This document shows positions 27,447 through 37,906 of a DNA stretch of 64,000 nt, piece by piece (the stretch's first letter is position 1; each line of letters begins with the position of its first letter). Under the pieces are notes generated by a model, which worked only from the letters and a program-made list of their open reading frames with translations, made no database searches and was not told where the DNA came from. The stretch covers positions 124,001 through 188,000 of the forward strand of contig NZ_QNQU01000012.1 of the NCBI RefSeq assembly GCF_003315595.1. Direction: 5' to 3'. Origin of the DNA: Pedobacter miscanthi (GTDB lineage: Bacteria > Bacteroidota > Bacteroidia > Sphingobacteriales > Sphingobacteriaceae). The translations under genes were made by a program, and so were the position numbers.

Positions 27447-30400
27447 TTAAAACTTAGCTCTTAAACCAGCAGACAATGTTGAACTTGGCAAATATCTGTA
27501 GGTATCGGAGTTTCCTGCCTCAGCTGTTTGAGGGAAAAATCCTTTACGTTTACTTGTGAAATACAAATTATCACCAGAAATCCAAATGCTTAAACCATTT
27601 AGACCAAGTTTAGTATATATTCCAGATGTAAATGTATATTGTAAACGAACGTTATTTAAGGCTAAATAATCCGCCTTAGTGATAAAACGTGTTGAGTTTC
27701 CATTAGCACTTGGTGTTTGGTTGTTTGATAATTTTGGCACATCTGTGATATCACCTGGTTTTTGCCATCTTCTCAAAATATCGGTACTCCAGTTATTACT
27801 TCCCACGGTACCATTGTGCATTAATGCTGCATAGGCACCATCGTAAGCATAACCACCTAAACTATATAAAGCTTGGACACTCAAGTCGAAACCTTTGTAA
27901 CCAGCTGTTAAGTTAACAGCACCCCTAACTTTCGGTATTGAAGATTGTCCGGTATATTGTTGGGCAGCATCTGCGTAAGTTTTAGTAGTTGTTTTTACAA
28001 TTTTCGCATTTGGGTTAAGCGCCAAGTATGGAGCTAAAGATGAAATATATTCTCCTGCTCCCGTTTCAATAGAACCTGATTTTGGTGTTCCGTTTCCATC
28101 AACATCTACATAATATGCTTCCCAAGTTGCCCTACCATCAGCAGGATCTACACCGGTTGATACTCTAGTGTAAAAATCATAGATAGAATGGCCAACTGCA
28201 TAACCATAGTTTCCTTGGATATCGATCAATTTTTGTTGTCCGGTTGCAGCATCTATAGGCATCGCAGTGATCTTGTTGCTCACAATCTCTCCATTAACAC
28301 CCAGATCCAGACGGAAAGCACTATTTTTTATGATGTGGCCCGTTACATCGAACTCTAAACCTTGGTTTCTAAGTTTACCATCATTTACTTTGATTAAAGC
28401 GTAACCAATTGATGGTCCAACCCTTTTATCAAAAATCAGGTTATTTGTATTTTTCACATAGTAATCAACAGATGCTGAAACATATTTACCTAAATCAAAC
28501 TCAACACCGGTTTGGAACATTTTAGCTGTTTCCCATGTTAAATCAGGATTACCCTTGGTATTGAACGAAAATCCAGGCTGATCTCCAACATTGTCAATAT
28601 TGAAAGTATCGTATCCTGGGTAATAGCCAACACCAGCCTGATCACCGATTAAACCATAACTAGCCTTAAGTTTTAAAGAGCTAAAGATTTTTTGAGACTT
28701 CATAAAATCTTCCGCTGAAATTAACCAGCCAGCACCAACTGAACCAAATGTTCCCCATTTACTTCTAACAAACCTAGAAGAACCGTCTCTCCTTAAACTT
28801 CCAGATAAGAAATATTTGCTTTGATAATCGTAATTAACCTGTGCAAAATAACTATCCAATTTGTACTCTAATTTATAAGAGGTACTTGGATTGCTCACGA
28901 TACCGTTATTCAAGTCTTCTGAATCATTCTGCACAAGATTAAACCTTGATGCATTTAAGTAGCCTTGTTTATAGTTGGTGATTTCATGTGCGGCAAGCAT
29001 TTCAAAATTACTTGCCCCAAAACTCTTTTTATACCTTAACAAGTTTAACAGGTTTATCGATGTTAAATCCTGTCTCGTCAATGAAATAGATCCTTTCTGA
29101 GATGCGGCTGAGCCATAAAACTTATTGGTTAACGATACGTTTGCATTGTTCCAATAGGTTATACCGAAAGTATTTTCGAAAGTAAGGCCAGGAATAATTT
29201 TTGCATTTAATGCTACGTTTCCGTTCAACTCATTTCTATCATTCCTACGGGTATTGTATTTAGTGTCAGCAATAGAGTTTGTTAAAGCTGCAAAACCCCT
29301 TCCGGTACCGTAATCATACTGATCACCACCAAAAATCGGATCAGCAACTTTATTACCATTTGCATCCCTTAAAAATACCGGGTACAAAGGTGGCATGTTA
29401 TCAACAAACCAGAATAGGCTTCCTGAATCGCTGGTTTGGCCAGGGTTATTTTGTTTAGCTGTAATAAAGCCTACGTTAACCGAACCCGATAACCATGGTT
29501 TAACTTCGTGAGTCAAATTCAATCGCCCAGCTAAACGCTCATATCTAGATTTAATGGCATAACCTTTATCATCTAAATAACCGAATGATGTATAATAGCT
29601 AGTTTTTTCTGAGCTTCCTCCAAATCTTACCACTGCTTCTTTACGAGCAGAACTTTGGAAAGCATAGTCTTCCCAACTTTCAGGATCAAATTTCCTGGTT
29701 ATACCGTCGTAAAACTGCCTGGTTGCCGGATTGATCAAAGAACCACCTGCAGCATTCCAAATATTCCTCGCGGCAGGAAATCCTCCAGCCGTTGGCCCAA
29801 ATAGCCTAGCATTTGCATAAGCAACTGGATCAGCTGTTGGCGTAGCCAAACCTAAGCCTTGATTGTATAAAGATTCCCATGCTAAAGCAACGTACTGCTC
29901 TGGGGATTTAATCACATCGTAACGTGGTTGCCAGTTTGCATTAGTACCAAAATTAACCTCAGCATCAATAAATCCAGTTTTTCCTTTGCCTGATTTTGTA
30001 GTGATCACCACCACACCATTGGCACCTCTAGATCCATAAATAGCTGTTGCCGCTGCATCTTTTAACACCGTTGTTGATTCGATATCGGCAGGGTTGATGG
30101 AGTTTAAACTTCCATTGAATGGAACTCCATCTAACACATACAATGGATCTCTATTACCATTAATTGAGCCAATACCCCTAATTCGGATAGTAGCAACAGT
30201 TCCAGGCTGGCCGCTGGTGTTGATTACCCTTACACCTGATACCTCACCTGCTAGCGCCTGTGAAACATTTGATACCCTCTTTTTTTCGAGATCTGCAGCG
30301 CCTACAACTTTAGCAGAACCCGTAAAGGCTTGTTTGGTGGTAGTTCCATAACCAACAACAACAACATCGGTTAAAGTTTTTGAATCTGCTACCAATGATA

Positions 30401-30677
30401 CGTTGATAACGCTTCCATTTGAAATAGGTTTGCTTTGGGTTAAGAAACCGATGTAGGAGAAATCCAATGTGGTTGCACCTGATGGGATACGTACAGAGAA
30501 TTTTCCGTTTGCATCTGTTAAAGTACCAGATTGGGTACCTTTAACTTTTACTGTTACTCCAGGGATAGGCATTTTATCATCTTGCGATGTAACTATACCT
30601 GTTAATGTTCGTTCCTGAGCCATTGCAGCAATTGCAATAAACATCATCACGAACAAACTTTGTAGAAGTTTTTTCAT
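27447..30677 (-). CDS. SusC/RagA family TonB-linked outer membrane protein (pair 2)
   Basis: 1076 residues: signal peptide ending AAMAQ, regulatory beta-sandwich (ERTLTGIVTSQDDKMPIPGV), VVVGYGTTTKQAFTGS, plug with LNSINPADIESTTVLKDAAATAIYGSRGANG, and a barrel ending LSAGLRAKF. It is the transporter half of pair 2. The first 27 bases are the same as in the other susC genes apart from one position. No linked regulator or enzyme. Confidence 0.93.
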   Translation of the reverse strand: MKKLLQSLFVMMFIAIAAMAQERTLTGIVTSQDDKMPIPGVTVKVKGTQSGTLTDANGKFSVRIPSGATTLDFSYIGFLTQSKPISNGSVINVSLVADSKTLTDVVVVGYGTTTKQAFTGSAKVVGAADLEKKRVSNVSQALAGEVSGVRVINTSGQPGTVATIRIRGIGSINGNRDPLYVLDGVPFNGSLNSINPADIESTTVLKDAAATAIYGSRGANGVVVITTKSGKGKTGFIDAEVNFGTNANWQPRYDVIKSPEQYVALAWESLYNQGLGLATPTADPVAYANARLFGPTAGGFPAARNIWNAAGGSLINPATRQFYDGITRKFDPESWEDYAFQSSARKEAVVRFGGSSEKTSYYTSFGYLDDKGYAIKSRYERLAGRLNLTHEVKPWLSGSVNVGFITAKQNNPGQTSDSGSLFWFVDNMPPLYPVFLRDANGNKVADPIFGGDQYDYGTGRGFAALTNSIADTKYNTRRNDRNELNGNVALNAKIIPGLTFENTFGITYWNNANVSLTNKFYGSAASQKGSISLTRQDLTSINLLNLLRYKKSFGASNFEMLAAHEITNYKQGYLNASRFNLVQNDSEDLNNGIVSNPSTSYKLEYKLDSYFAQVNYDYQSKYFLSGSLRRDGSSRFVRSKWGTFGSVGAGWLISAEDFMKSQKIFSSLKLKASYGLIGDQAGVGYYPGYDTFNIDNVGDQPGFSFNTKGNPDLTWETAKMFQTGVEFDLGKYVSASVDYYVKNTNNLIFDKRVGPSIGYALIKVNDGKLRNQGLEFDVTGHIIKNSAFRLDLGVNGEIVSNKITAMPIDAATGQQKLIDIQGNYGYAVGHSIYDFYTRVSTGVDPADGRATWEAYYVDVDGNGTPKSGSIETGAGEYISSLAPYLALNPNAKIVKTTTKTYADAAQQYTGQSSIPKVRGAVNLTAGYKGFDLSVQALYSLGGYAYDGAYAALMHNGTVGSNNWSTDILRRWQKPGDITDVPKLSNNQTPSANGNSTRFITKADYLALNNVRLQYTFTSGIYTKLGLNGLSIWISGDNLYFTSKRKGFFPQTAEAGNSDTYRYLPSSTLSAGLRAKF

Positions 30678-31096
30678 GAAATTTAAGTTAGTTTGGGATA
30701 ATTGATTAATTAGGCTTCTAATTTAAAAAATAATTTAAGTGGGGCCGAATTTTAAGTCCCAAAATTTTAAAAAAGCGAGACTTTAGTTAAATTATGACGT
30801 TTTGATTACTATTACCCAGGCGAAATAGGCAACTAACAAGCTAGTTGTCTGATTGTTGAGACGGGATTCTGAGGTTTTTATTTAAAAACAGAAGCCATAC
30901 AAGTATTGATCAAAGAATTGAGCTTTTCTCATAGATGCACTTTTTCTGCCTAGTTAAGTGAAAATAAAAAATGGTAATTTTCCTAAGGAAAATTACCATT
31001 TTTTATTACGATTATATATGATAAAGAGGAAGCTATTCCAAATTCATCAAGAAATCTAAGCTTAAGTATTAAACACTTAAATAAATTATCTATTCT
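30678..31096. other. Intergenic region between operons 2 and 3
   Basis: About 420 bases without a gene. It carries the leader of susC 2 and, at 30966-31004, the terminator of the pair 3 operon. Nothing else is recognised. Confidence 0.6.
30966..31004 (-). terminator. Terminator of the pair 3 operon
   Basis: An 18-bp perfect stem (AAAAAATGGTAATTTTCC with its complement) around a three-base TAA loop, about 90 bases after the DUF1735-like gene. Confidence 0.85.
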
Positions 31097-31636
31097 TTAC
31101 TGAGCAGCAACCGCTACGATTATTGCACCAAAATTCCCGCTAATTGTTCCTTGAGAGGCAGAGGTTATTTTTAATGGTAACGCATAAGTTTGACCAGTAA
31201 CATAGTTATTCGTATTAATTGGAATAATAAAATCTACTCCGGCTTGTCCGGCAGGTATTACCACAGTTGACGGCAAGGTATACCATGTAGCTGGTATGAG
31301 ATTATAATTTTTACTCGCTTGGGTATTGTGCAAAGTTAAAGCGGCAGCATCAACCCCTAAACCAACAGTTACATCTGAAGGTGCTGATTTACCTGTTCCG
31401 CTATAATTTACTCTAATCTTCAATGGTGAAGCAGCACCCTTAGGTAAAGTTAATTGATACCTTGCCAATTTAACACTTGCGGTCAAAGATCCAGAAGCAA
31501 TGTAGTCTGGATTATCGAATTCTATAATTGCTCCTACACTATTTTTTGCATCAGGCCCTATCAAATCATCAGATTTAAGGCAAGAACTCAATAATAATAC
31601 CGATAGCAACATTGCTATACTTAATATTCTTTTCAT
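31097..31636 (-). CDS. DUF1735-like surface lipoprotein of pair 3
   Basis: About 179 residues from the ATG at 31636 (MKRILSIAMLLSVLLLSSC, Cys near 19); the longer frame to 31660 adds eight residues before the signal peptide. After IIEFDNP the sequence is beta-rich with TVVIPAGQAGVDFIIPI and YALPLKITSA, the layout of BT_3987-like DUF1735 domains that occur in SusCD operons. It is the third gene of the pair 3 operon, 31 bases after susD 3. A ligand-binding accessory role at the cell surface is likely. No enzymatic domain is attached. Confidence 0.75.
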   Translation of the reverse strand: MKRILSIAMLLSVLLLSSCLKSDDLIGPDAKNSVGAIIEFDNPDYIASGSLTASVKLARYQLTLPKGAASPLKIRVNYSGTGKSAPSDVTVGLGVDAAALTLHNTQASKNYNLIPATWYTLPSTVVIPAGQAGVDFIIPINTNNYVTGQTYALPLKITSASQGTISGNFGAIIVAVAAQ

Positions 31637-31666
31637 CTTATTTTCTTTTATATTATTCAACCTCTT

Positions 31667-33304
31667 TTATCTAGCCCAAAATATTTTACTAGTGTATTTA
31701 TTTATTCCACTAGGCACATTGGCTGAATTATATGTAAATTCAGTACTTGGATAAAGTAATCTTGCTGGAAGCTTATCGGCAGCAGTAGACAAACCTGCGA
31801 TAGAAACTATGGTCTGCGCAGGTGTAGCCTGATTAATATCAGAATTACTTGCAGGATAACCAGTTCTTCTATACTCATTCCAAGCCTCATCACCAAAGAT
31901 TAGGTTAAGTGCAATATACTTTTGAGTAATGATTGCTTCCAATTGTTGTGCTGGAGTTAATGCCAAGTTATAGTTCGCTAAATAGCTCCCTGCATTTGCA
32001 ACCTGGTATGCGGCTGCGTCAGCTACAGGATCTTTACCTGCTGCTATTGCGCCTGTATTCGTTTTATATAAATATCTGAATGAAGCTTGAATACCAGAAT
32101 TAAAGGCTGTTTGGGCAGCACCAGTGAGCAAACCAGTTTGAATAGCTTCAGCCTGTAAGAAATAGCTATCTGCCGCTAGCAAAATTGGCTGCGCAGCATC
32201 CGGACCTTTGAAAATACCAATAGACTCATAAGACGTAGAACTTGTTCCTCTGAACCAAGAATTTGGTACTGCTCCACGGCCAGCAGTAGCTAACTGGTTA
32301 CCCAATTGGTTTGTTGCTGTAGCTGTTCCTGATTTATAAACAACATTTGCTCTAGCTACATCGCTCAATTTTGAGCCGTTATAGAATCCCATAATGAATG
32401 GTGTTGGAGTATATTGGGCTCCGGCAGCTACAGCCGCGCCTGCAAATGAATAAGTGAAACCATTCCATCCTGGATTTTGCTTACCTGAAACCTTTCCATA
32501 ACCAGGATTAACCTGAGCATCATCTGTTAAAAAGCCAGCAGCATCAAAAGTTTTATTCGTAAACGCAACTTTAGTACCACCTCTTAAAATCAATCTTAAT
32601 TTTAAAGTGTTAGCAAGTTGAATCCAGCGCGTTATTTCCACAGTTGTAGAAGAACTACTACCAAACATTACATCTGCACCTTTAAAATTGCTAGCTGCAG
32701 CAGGGTTTGCCTTGAATGCAACAATTGCTGCATCGCAAAGGTCAGCAAGTGATTTGTAAATGTCAGTTGCTTTGTCGTATTTGGGAGTAACACTAGCAGC
32801 TCCTTTTAATGCATCACTATAAGGTACATCTCCATACTGATCAACCAAACGCTGAAAGGTATAAGCTTTCATAACTTTAGCCGCAGCATTAAACTGAGCA
32901 TAACCTGCTTTACCTTCAGTATTATCAATAACATATTGTAAGTCGGTTGCAACATCATAACTATTATTCCATAAACGTTGCCAGTCTGTAGAAGCATAAT
33001 CATACGAGATAATTGCTCCCCAACCACTTACTCCACCGCCATTGGATACATAACCAACAACTTGTGAACCATAAAAATTGAATGAACCAGAAGTTGTTGC
33101 GTTAGCTGAATTAGGAGGTGTACCTTCTAATGGTACCTGACCCCAAGTTAAGCCAGCCACCGCTGTTAAAGCCTGAGGCAGTACTAATTCTGGCGTACCA
33201 CTGGTAGGTTGATTTGTATTTGTATTAATATCGAGGTATTTTTTGCATGAAGACAAAGAAATGCCCACCGTCGCTGCAAAAAACAATATAAATATTTTCT
33301 TCAT
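31667..33304 (-). CDS. SusD-like_2 family lipoprotein (pair 3)
   Basis: 545 residues with a lipoprotein signal (SLSSCKKYLDINTN, Cys near 20). The NTNQPTSGTPELVLPQAL start, the repeated helical pairs (AAAKVMKAYTFQRLVDQYGDVPYSDALKG) and IITQKYIALNLIFGDEAWNEYRRTG are typical of the SusD-like_2 subgroup rather than classical RagB. It pairs with the SusC 10 bases upstream and is followed by a DUF1735-like lipoprotein. Members of this subgroup are often linked to peptides or other non-starch ligands, but the ligand is not shown here. Confidence 0.9.
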   Translation of the reverse strand: MKKIFILFFAATVGISLSSCKKYLDINTNTNQPTSGTPELVLPQALTAVAGLTWGQVPLEGTPPNSANATTSGSFNFYGSQVVGYVSNGGGVSGWGAIISYDYASTDWQRLWNNSYDVATDLQYVIDNTEGKAGYAQFNAAAKVMKAYTFQRLVDQYGDVPYSDALKGAASVTPKYDKATDIYKSLADLCDAAIVAFKANPAAASNFKGADVMFGSSSSTTVEITRWIQLANTLKLRLILRGGTKVAFTNKTFDAAGFLTDDAQVNPGYGKVSGKQNPGWNGFTYSFAGAAVAAGAQYTPTPFIMGFYNGSKLSDVARANVVYKSGTATATNQLGNQLATAGRGAVPNSWFRGTSSTSYESIGIFKGPDAAQPILLAADSYFLQAEAIQTGLLTGAAQTAFNSGIQASFRYLYKTNTGAIAAGKDPVADAAAYQVANAGSYLANYNLALTPAQQLEAIITQKYIALNLIFGDEAWNEYRRTGYPASNSDINQATPAQTIVSIAGLSTAADKLPARLLYPSTEFTYNSANVPSGINKYTSKIFWAR

Positions 33305-33314
33305 GATCTATGTT

Positions 33315-36300
33315 TTAAAAAGTTAGTGACAATGTAGCTCCGTAATAACGTGATGGAGGCGTTTGAGTGCCGTTTAAGCCAACTCCGTTTCCACTATTTG
33401 TTGTAGCATTACTATTATACTCAGGATCAGTATATACGTTAGTTTTTGGCAAGAAAATAAATAAGTTACGCCCCTGGGCACTTATTCTAGCAGAGCGAAT
33501 AAATTTCGATTTTGCCAATAAAGATGCAGGAAAATCGTATGCAAGTGAAATCTCTCTTATCTTCCAGAAATTACCTGAAGTAATGTAATTTTCATCAATG
33601 TTTGTTCTAGGCCCACCTATAGACCAATAACCTGGACCACCATCTTTAACGGTAATATTAGTATTAGCTACATAAGTATTAGTAGTTGGATCTAAATAAG
33701 ATGAATTAGGAATCACAAAACGCTCTCTATTGTAGGCAACAGTATTGATACCAGCTCCGCTAAAATCAAGACTACTTGGACCTATTCCGTTATACACATT
33801 ATATCCACCCCTATATTCAGCTAAAGCAGACAAAGTAATACCTTTAAAAGAAGCAGTAAAGTTTAGTCCAAAAATATCAGTTGGAGCGGCGGCACCAAAA
33901 ACAGAAAGAGTTGATGTACCTGAAGGATAACCAGTTGCTCTATCAACAATAATTCTTCCCTGAGAATCTCTATTGTATGATCTTCCCTGAAGAACTGGGA
34001 ATGGCTGACCAGCAATGCCATAAGATCCGGCATTAGTTGTAGAAGATAGGTTGATACTAGGAATACCAGCTAATAATTCATCAACCATGTTGTTATAATG
34101 AGAATAATTAGCACCTACTGTGACTCTCCAGTTAGCCGTTTTCACTGGCACCAAATTTAAACTGGTTTCTATACCTCTACTGCTTGTTTGACCAGCATTT
34201 AGCAAATATGTACTGTAACCAGATGAGTTTGCGACAGAAGCTGTTACTGTTTGGTTTTTAGATATGGTATGATAATAAGTGAAACTTGCATTAATTCTCT
34301 CTTTCAAGAATGCCATATCTGTACCTGCCTCAAATGAATAAGAAAATTCTGGGGTAATATTTGGAGAAACAATACTATTTCCTACAGTAAAGCCACCAAT
34401 ACCATTAAATGGGAATCCTGAGTTTTGATAGAAAACGGGATCAAGGCGGTAAGCACCTAGTGATGTTGATGATCCTCCTACGTTAACCAAACCTACTTTA
34501 GATAAACCAGCTCTCAATTTTAAATAGTCTAATTCTTTAAACTGCTTTAGTGCAGGAATTGCATCTGTAGGTACAAATGATAAATTCGCAGCAGGATAGA
34601 AGAATGAGCGGTTTGCAGCTGAAAGACGGGAATCCCAATCATTACGAGCTGTTGCATTTAAGAACAGATAGTTTTTGAAAGCTACGTTTAATACCGCATA
34701 TACCGCTTGTTGTCTAGCAAGATAGTTAGATTCATTTGCTGTTGGCGTATTGGTACTATTACTCAAATTAAACAAACCTGGCTGTACTAAACCACTTACT
34801 GAAGCATCTAAAGATTTTGTACGATCCTGACGCAAATAGGCAGCTAAAACCAAATTAAAATCAAAGTCACTTACTTTTTGTTTAAATGCAGCTTGGAATT
34901 CATTTACTATTCTGGATGTATATAAAGAGTTATCAGTAACACCACCTACAATATCAGTTTTTTTGTAAGCTCCTACTTCAGGTCTTGTTTTGATATAATC
35001 ATTGAATTTGTAAATGTCAGAATAAGATTTACCAGAATTATTACGGCTATTGAAACCAACACGATAAGTTAAATCAACCCATTTAGCAGGGCTGTATTTT
35101 AGATCCCAGCTTCCTGTAAAATAATCATTTCTTACTTTTTCGCGGAAGTTATCTATACTAAAATAAGGGTTTGTGTAATATGCATTTGGATAACCACTTG
35201 GATCTGCAAATGGATCTGTTTTCCAATCTTTTAATGAGGTAATTGGAAGGTTACCTGGGCTTTGTAACATTTGATCATAAAAACCAGTAGAGGTTGTTTG
35301 ATCATAACGGTTTTGAGCATAACTGATGGCGAAACTGGTTGAAAGATTTTTCAATAAATTTCTTGTACCATTAAACCGCACATTAGCTTTATTGAATTTA
35401 TCTTTTGGCAGTGTTCCTCTTGCATCAACATATTGCCCAGAAATAAATAAGGTTCCTTTATCATCTCCTGAAGAAATAGATAAATCGCTTTGTGAAGTTA
35501 ATCCATTGTCCCAGAAGTCATATTTATCATTACCCCATTGATAAGGACTTGTTTTAACCGTTCCATCAGCCAACGGTAAACCTATTGGTCTTGGTACACC
35601 GTCAAATGCCGGACCATATTGTTGGTTTTCATAACCTAAATAAATTTTAAGATCGTTATCAGAACCTCCACCAAATTGTTCTTGCAATTTAGGAAAAAAA
35701 GCAACCTGTTCAACTGTCAGTGTTTGTTGAGCTTTGATCTCAAGTTTACCAGCTTTACCTTTTTTAGTTGTAATAATTAACGCACCGTTTGAAGCATCTG
35801 AACCATAAAGAGCTGCACCACTTGCACCATTCAACGTAGTAACATCTGCAACATCCTCAGGATTAAGGTTACCCAAAACTGAATTAGGTACAATTACATT
35901 ATCTAATACAATAAGAGCTTCGTTGTTACCCGTTAAAGATCTTTGTCCCCTTAATATTACTCTGTAATTAGGGTTTGTTCCACCAGAAGTAGTGTTGATT
36001 TGCAAACCAGCCACCTTTCCAAGTAAACCACTTGCAATGTTCGTTGGTTTTCCGGCAATTAATTGATCAGCTTTTACAGTAGTTGTTACTGTACCGATTG
36101 ATTTCCTTGAATTTGTTAAACCACCTGCTGTAACAATTACTTCATTTAGCGATTGAGCATCGCCAACCAAAGCAACATTTAATACAGAGCCAGTAATTGT
36201 TTTACTTATTGCTACATAGCCAACGTAAGTAAACTCAAGCGTTGTAGAATTTGCAGTTACCTTAACGGAATACTTTCCGCTGGCATCTGTTACGGTACCT

Positions 36301-36449
36301 GTTTGTGTACCTTTTACTCTTACACTTACACCAGGAATCGGCAATTTGTCGTCTGATGATGTAACTGTACCAGTGATTGTTCTTTCTTGAGCCATTGCTG
36401 TTACAGCAACAAACATCAATATGAACAAACTTTGTAGAAGTTTTTTCAT
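33315..36449 (-). CDS. SusC/RagA family TonB-linked outer membrane protein (pair 3)
   Basis: 1044 residues: signal peptide ending AMAQ, regulatory domain ERTITGTVTSSDDKLPIPGV, then EVIVTAGGLTNSRKSIGTV in place of the VVVGYGT form, plug with LNPEDVADVTTLNGASGAALYGSDASNG, and a barrel ending YGATLSLTF. The EVIVTA-type linker matches SusCs that pair with SusD-like_2 proteins. Its promoter region resembles that of pair 4 almost base for base, implying shared regulation. Confidence 0.93.
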   Translation of the reverse strand: MKKLLQSLFILMFVAVTAMAQERTITGTVTSSDDKLPIPGVSVRVKGTQTGTVTDASGKYSVKVTANSTTLEFTYVGYVAISKTITGSVLNVALVGDAQSLNEVIVTAGGLTNSRKSIGTVTTTVKADQLIAGKPTNIASGLLGKVAGLQINTTSGGTNPNYRVILRGQRSLTGNNEALIVLDNVIVPNSVLGNLNPEDVADVTTLNGASGAALYGSDASNGALIITTKKGKAGKLEIKAQQTLTVEQVAFFPKLQEQFGGGSDNDLKIYLGYENQQYGPAFDGVPRPIGLPLADGTVKTSPYQWGNDKYDFWDNGLTSQSDLSISSGDDKGTLFISGQYVDARGTLPKDKFNKANVRFNGTRNLLKNLSTSFAISYAQNRYDQTTSTGFYDQMLQSPGNLPITSLKDWKTDPFADPSGYPNAYYTNPYFSIDNFREKVRNDYFTGSWDLKYSPAKWVDLTYRVGFNSRNNSGKSYSDIYKFNDYIKTRPEVGAYKKTDIVGGVTDNSLYTSRIVNEFQAAFKQKVSDFDFNLVLAAYLRQDRTKSLDASVSGLVQPGLFNLSNSTNTPTANESNYLARQQAVYAVLNVAFKNYLFLNATARNDWDSRLSAANRSFFYPAANLSFVPTDAIPALKQFKELDYLKLRAGLSKVGLVNVGGSSTSLGAYRLDPVFYQNSGFPFNGIGGFTVGNSIVSPNITPEFSYSFEAGTDMAFLKERINASFTYYHTISKNQTVTASVANSSGYSTYLLNAGQTSSRGIETSLNLVPVKTANWRVTVGANYSHYNNMVDELLAGIPSINLSSTTNAGSYGIAGQPFPVLQGRSYNRDSQGRIIVDRATGYPSGTSTLSVFGAAAPTDIFGLNFTASFKGITLSALAEYRGGYNVYNGIGPSSLDFSGAGINTVAYNRERFVIPNSSYLDPTTNTYVANTNITVKDGGPGYWSIGGPRTNIDENYITSGNFWKIREISLAYDFPASLLAKSKFIRSARISAQGRNLFIFLPKTNVYTDPEYNSNATTNSGNGVGLNGTQTPPSRYYGATLSLTF

Positions 36450-36512
36450 AATTTGAAAATAGGTTAGTTAATGATTAATTAGTGCTAATGTATAGTTAGT
36501 TAGGTGTAACAC

Positions 36513-36540
36513 CAAATTTATTTTAACAATTTTTAACAAT
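36513..36540 (-). promoter_or_regulatory. Promoter of pair 3, shared with pair 4
   Basis: On the minus strand an ATTGTTAAAA-type repeat leads into TAAATTTG, which fits the TAnnTTTG -7 box. The block begins 64 bases before the susC 3 start and recurs with one mismatch at the same distance before susC 4. Confidence 0.6.
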
Positions 36541-36683
36541 TGTGCCTCTCTTTAGTTAGAACAAATATTTTTTTTTCACACAACAGAGAAAAACTAAATA
36601 ATTAGTTGATAAACTGCGTAAACATAATAATACACAAATGAATTTCCGACGTCTTTTTAATCGTTATATTTTAGCTAAAATGA

Positions 36684-36714
36684 CAAAGCCTTTCAAAATA
36701 ATTGAAAGGCTTTG
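36684..36714 (-). terminator. Terminator of the pair 4 operon
   Basis: CAAAGCCTTTCAA (36684-36696) pairs perfectly with TTGAAAGGCTTTG (36702-36714) around AATAA, 21 bases after the last gene of the operon. Confidence 0.85.
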
Positions 36715-36734
36715 CAATAAACATTAACTAAATT

Positions 36735-37217
36735 TTAATGGTCGTCGTCAACAAATTTGGTCCGGTGGTAACCTTTAAGATGGTAAACTGTTCCCGGGTC
36801 ATCCGAAAATTCAACATCCAGCGCTATAGCATCGGTTTGGGCTTTAGATGATGGACCAAATGCACCATTTGGTGTTACTTTACCATTGGTTACGGTAAAA
36901 GTTAAACCACCGGCATATGTTCCTTTATTAACAACATTCTGCCCAGTAAAGGTCTTGTTATCAACATTCACATTTACTTTACCAAATATAGTATTATCAG
37001 CATTACCATAAAACTTGGTAACATTCAACCACATTTGGCTTGGAGAGTTATCCGCTGTGTTATAGGTAGAAATCCCATAATAATCGCCAGTTCCATCAAT
37101 CTGAACCCACCACTCTCCCGAAAGGTCTTGTACTGCTGTACCGCCCACCGGTTCATCCTTTTTGCAGGCAGATATGCTTAATACAAAAAGTGTTAGTATA
37201 TAAAAATATTTTTTCAT
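36735..37217 (-). CDS. Lipid-binding-like putative hydrolase lipoprotein of pair 4
   Basis: 160 residues with a lipoprotein signal (VLSISACKKDEP, Cys near 18) and a small beta-barrel-like domain: DLSGEWWVQIDG at the start, repeated beta strands and a closing YHLKGYHRT. This fits the Bacteroidota 'lipid-binding putative hydrolase' domain (PF12888-type), which is found downstream of SusD-like_2 genes. No catalytic residues are evident. It is the last gene of the pair 4 operon and precedes a terminator. Confidence 0.75.
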   Translation of the reverse strand: MKKYFYILTLFVLSISACKKDEPVGGTAVQDLSGEWWVQIDGTGDYYGISTYNTADNSPSQMWLNVTKFYGNADNTIFGKVNVNVDNKTFTGQNVVNKGTYAGGLTFTVTNGKVTPNGAFGPSSKAQTDAIALDVEFSDDPGTVYHLKGYHRTKFVDDDH

Positions 37218-37244
37218 CGTGCTCTAATTTAATAATCTAACTTA

Positions 37245-37886
37245 CTATTTCTTAACCCAGCTTCTGGTCGAATTGCTGATACCCTGCTCAGGGATGCTCA
37301 CCACATATTTTAAACTGCTTCCTGCCAAAGTTCCTGTGCCACTAAGGGTCCCAAAAGCATTTGCCTGACTTGGAACAATAATACTTTGCCCATCAACCGA
37401 GAGCAGATAGGCCGAAATTGTAGTTGCTGCCGACCAAATATTATTTGCCTGATAAAACCCTGGTGCCAACTTGCTAATTGTGGAAGTTGTTCCTCCGGTT
37501 GCATAATTATAATCACCTGCAATAGTTGAGCCGGCAACCTCAGCTGAAGGAAGTACTGCAATGTAACGGTTAACCGTTGCCGGAAAACCATCTCCATTAG
37601 TTGCACTATAGGTAATAACATACAAACCTACCGTTGCGGTATTTACCGAACCTGAAACCTTAACAGTTAAATCGCTGCTCCCTTCTTTGGCTGTAACCCC
37701 CTGTTCGGTATAAGTACTGCCTTTAACGATCGATTGATATGCATCACCTTTCATGGTAAAGGTGGCATATTTTGTGATTTTAGATATTCCAACGTATCCT
37801 TCGGGATAGTTGAAATCTTGTTTCTTACAAGAGCTATAGATCATACCTATCAACCCGAGTATTATTATTGCGAAATATTTTTTCAT
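37245..37886 (-). CDS. Ig-like DUF5011/5012 lipoprotein of pair 4
   Basis: 213 residues with a lipoprotein signal (GMIYSSCKKQ, Cys near 19). Residues 40-115 form an immunoglobulin-like unit of DUF5011 type (IVKGSTYTEQGVTAKEG ... GLYVITYSATNGDG). The C-terminal 100 residues resemble the DUF5012-like part of BT_2262-type proteins. It lies between susD 4 and the lipid-binding-like gene with gaps of about 20-30 bases, so it is co-expressed with pair 4 and probably acts as a surface ligand-binding accessory. Confidence 0.75.
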   Translation of the reverse strand: MKKYFAIIILGLIGMIYSSCKKQDFNYPEGYVGISKITKYATFTMKGDAYQSIVKGSTYTEQGVTAKEGSSDLTVKVSGSVNTATVGLYVITYSATNGDGFPATVNRYIAVLPSAEVAGSTIAGDYNYATGGTTSTISKLAPGFYQANNIWSAATTISAYLLSVDGQSIIVPSQANAFGTLSGTGTLAGSSLKYVVSIPEQGISNSTRSWVKK

Positions 37887-37906
37887 GTTGTTCTAGATTA
37901 AATTGC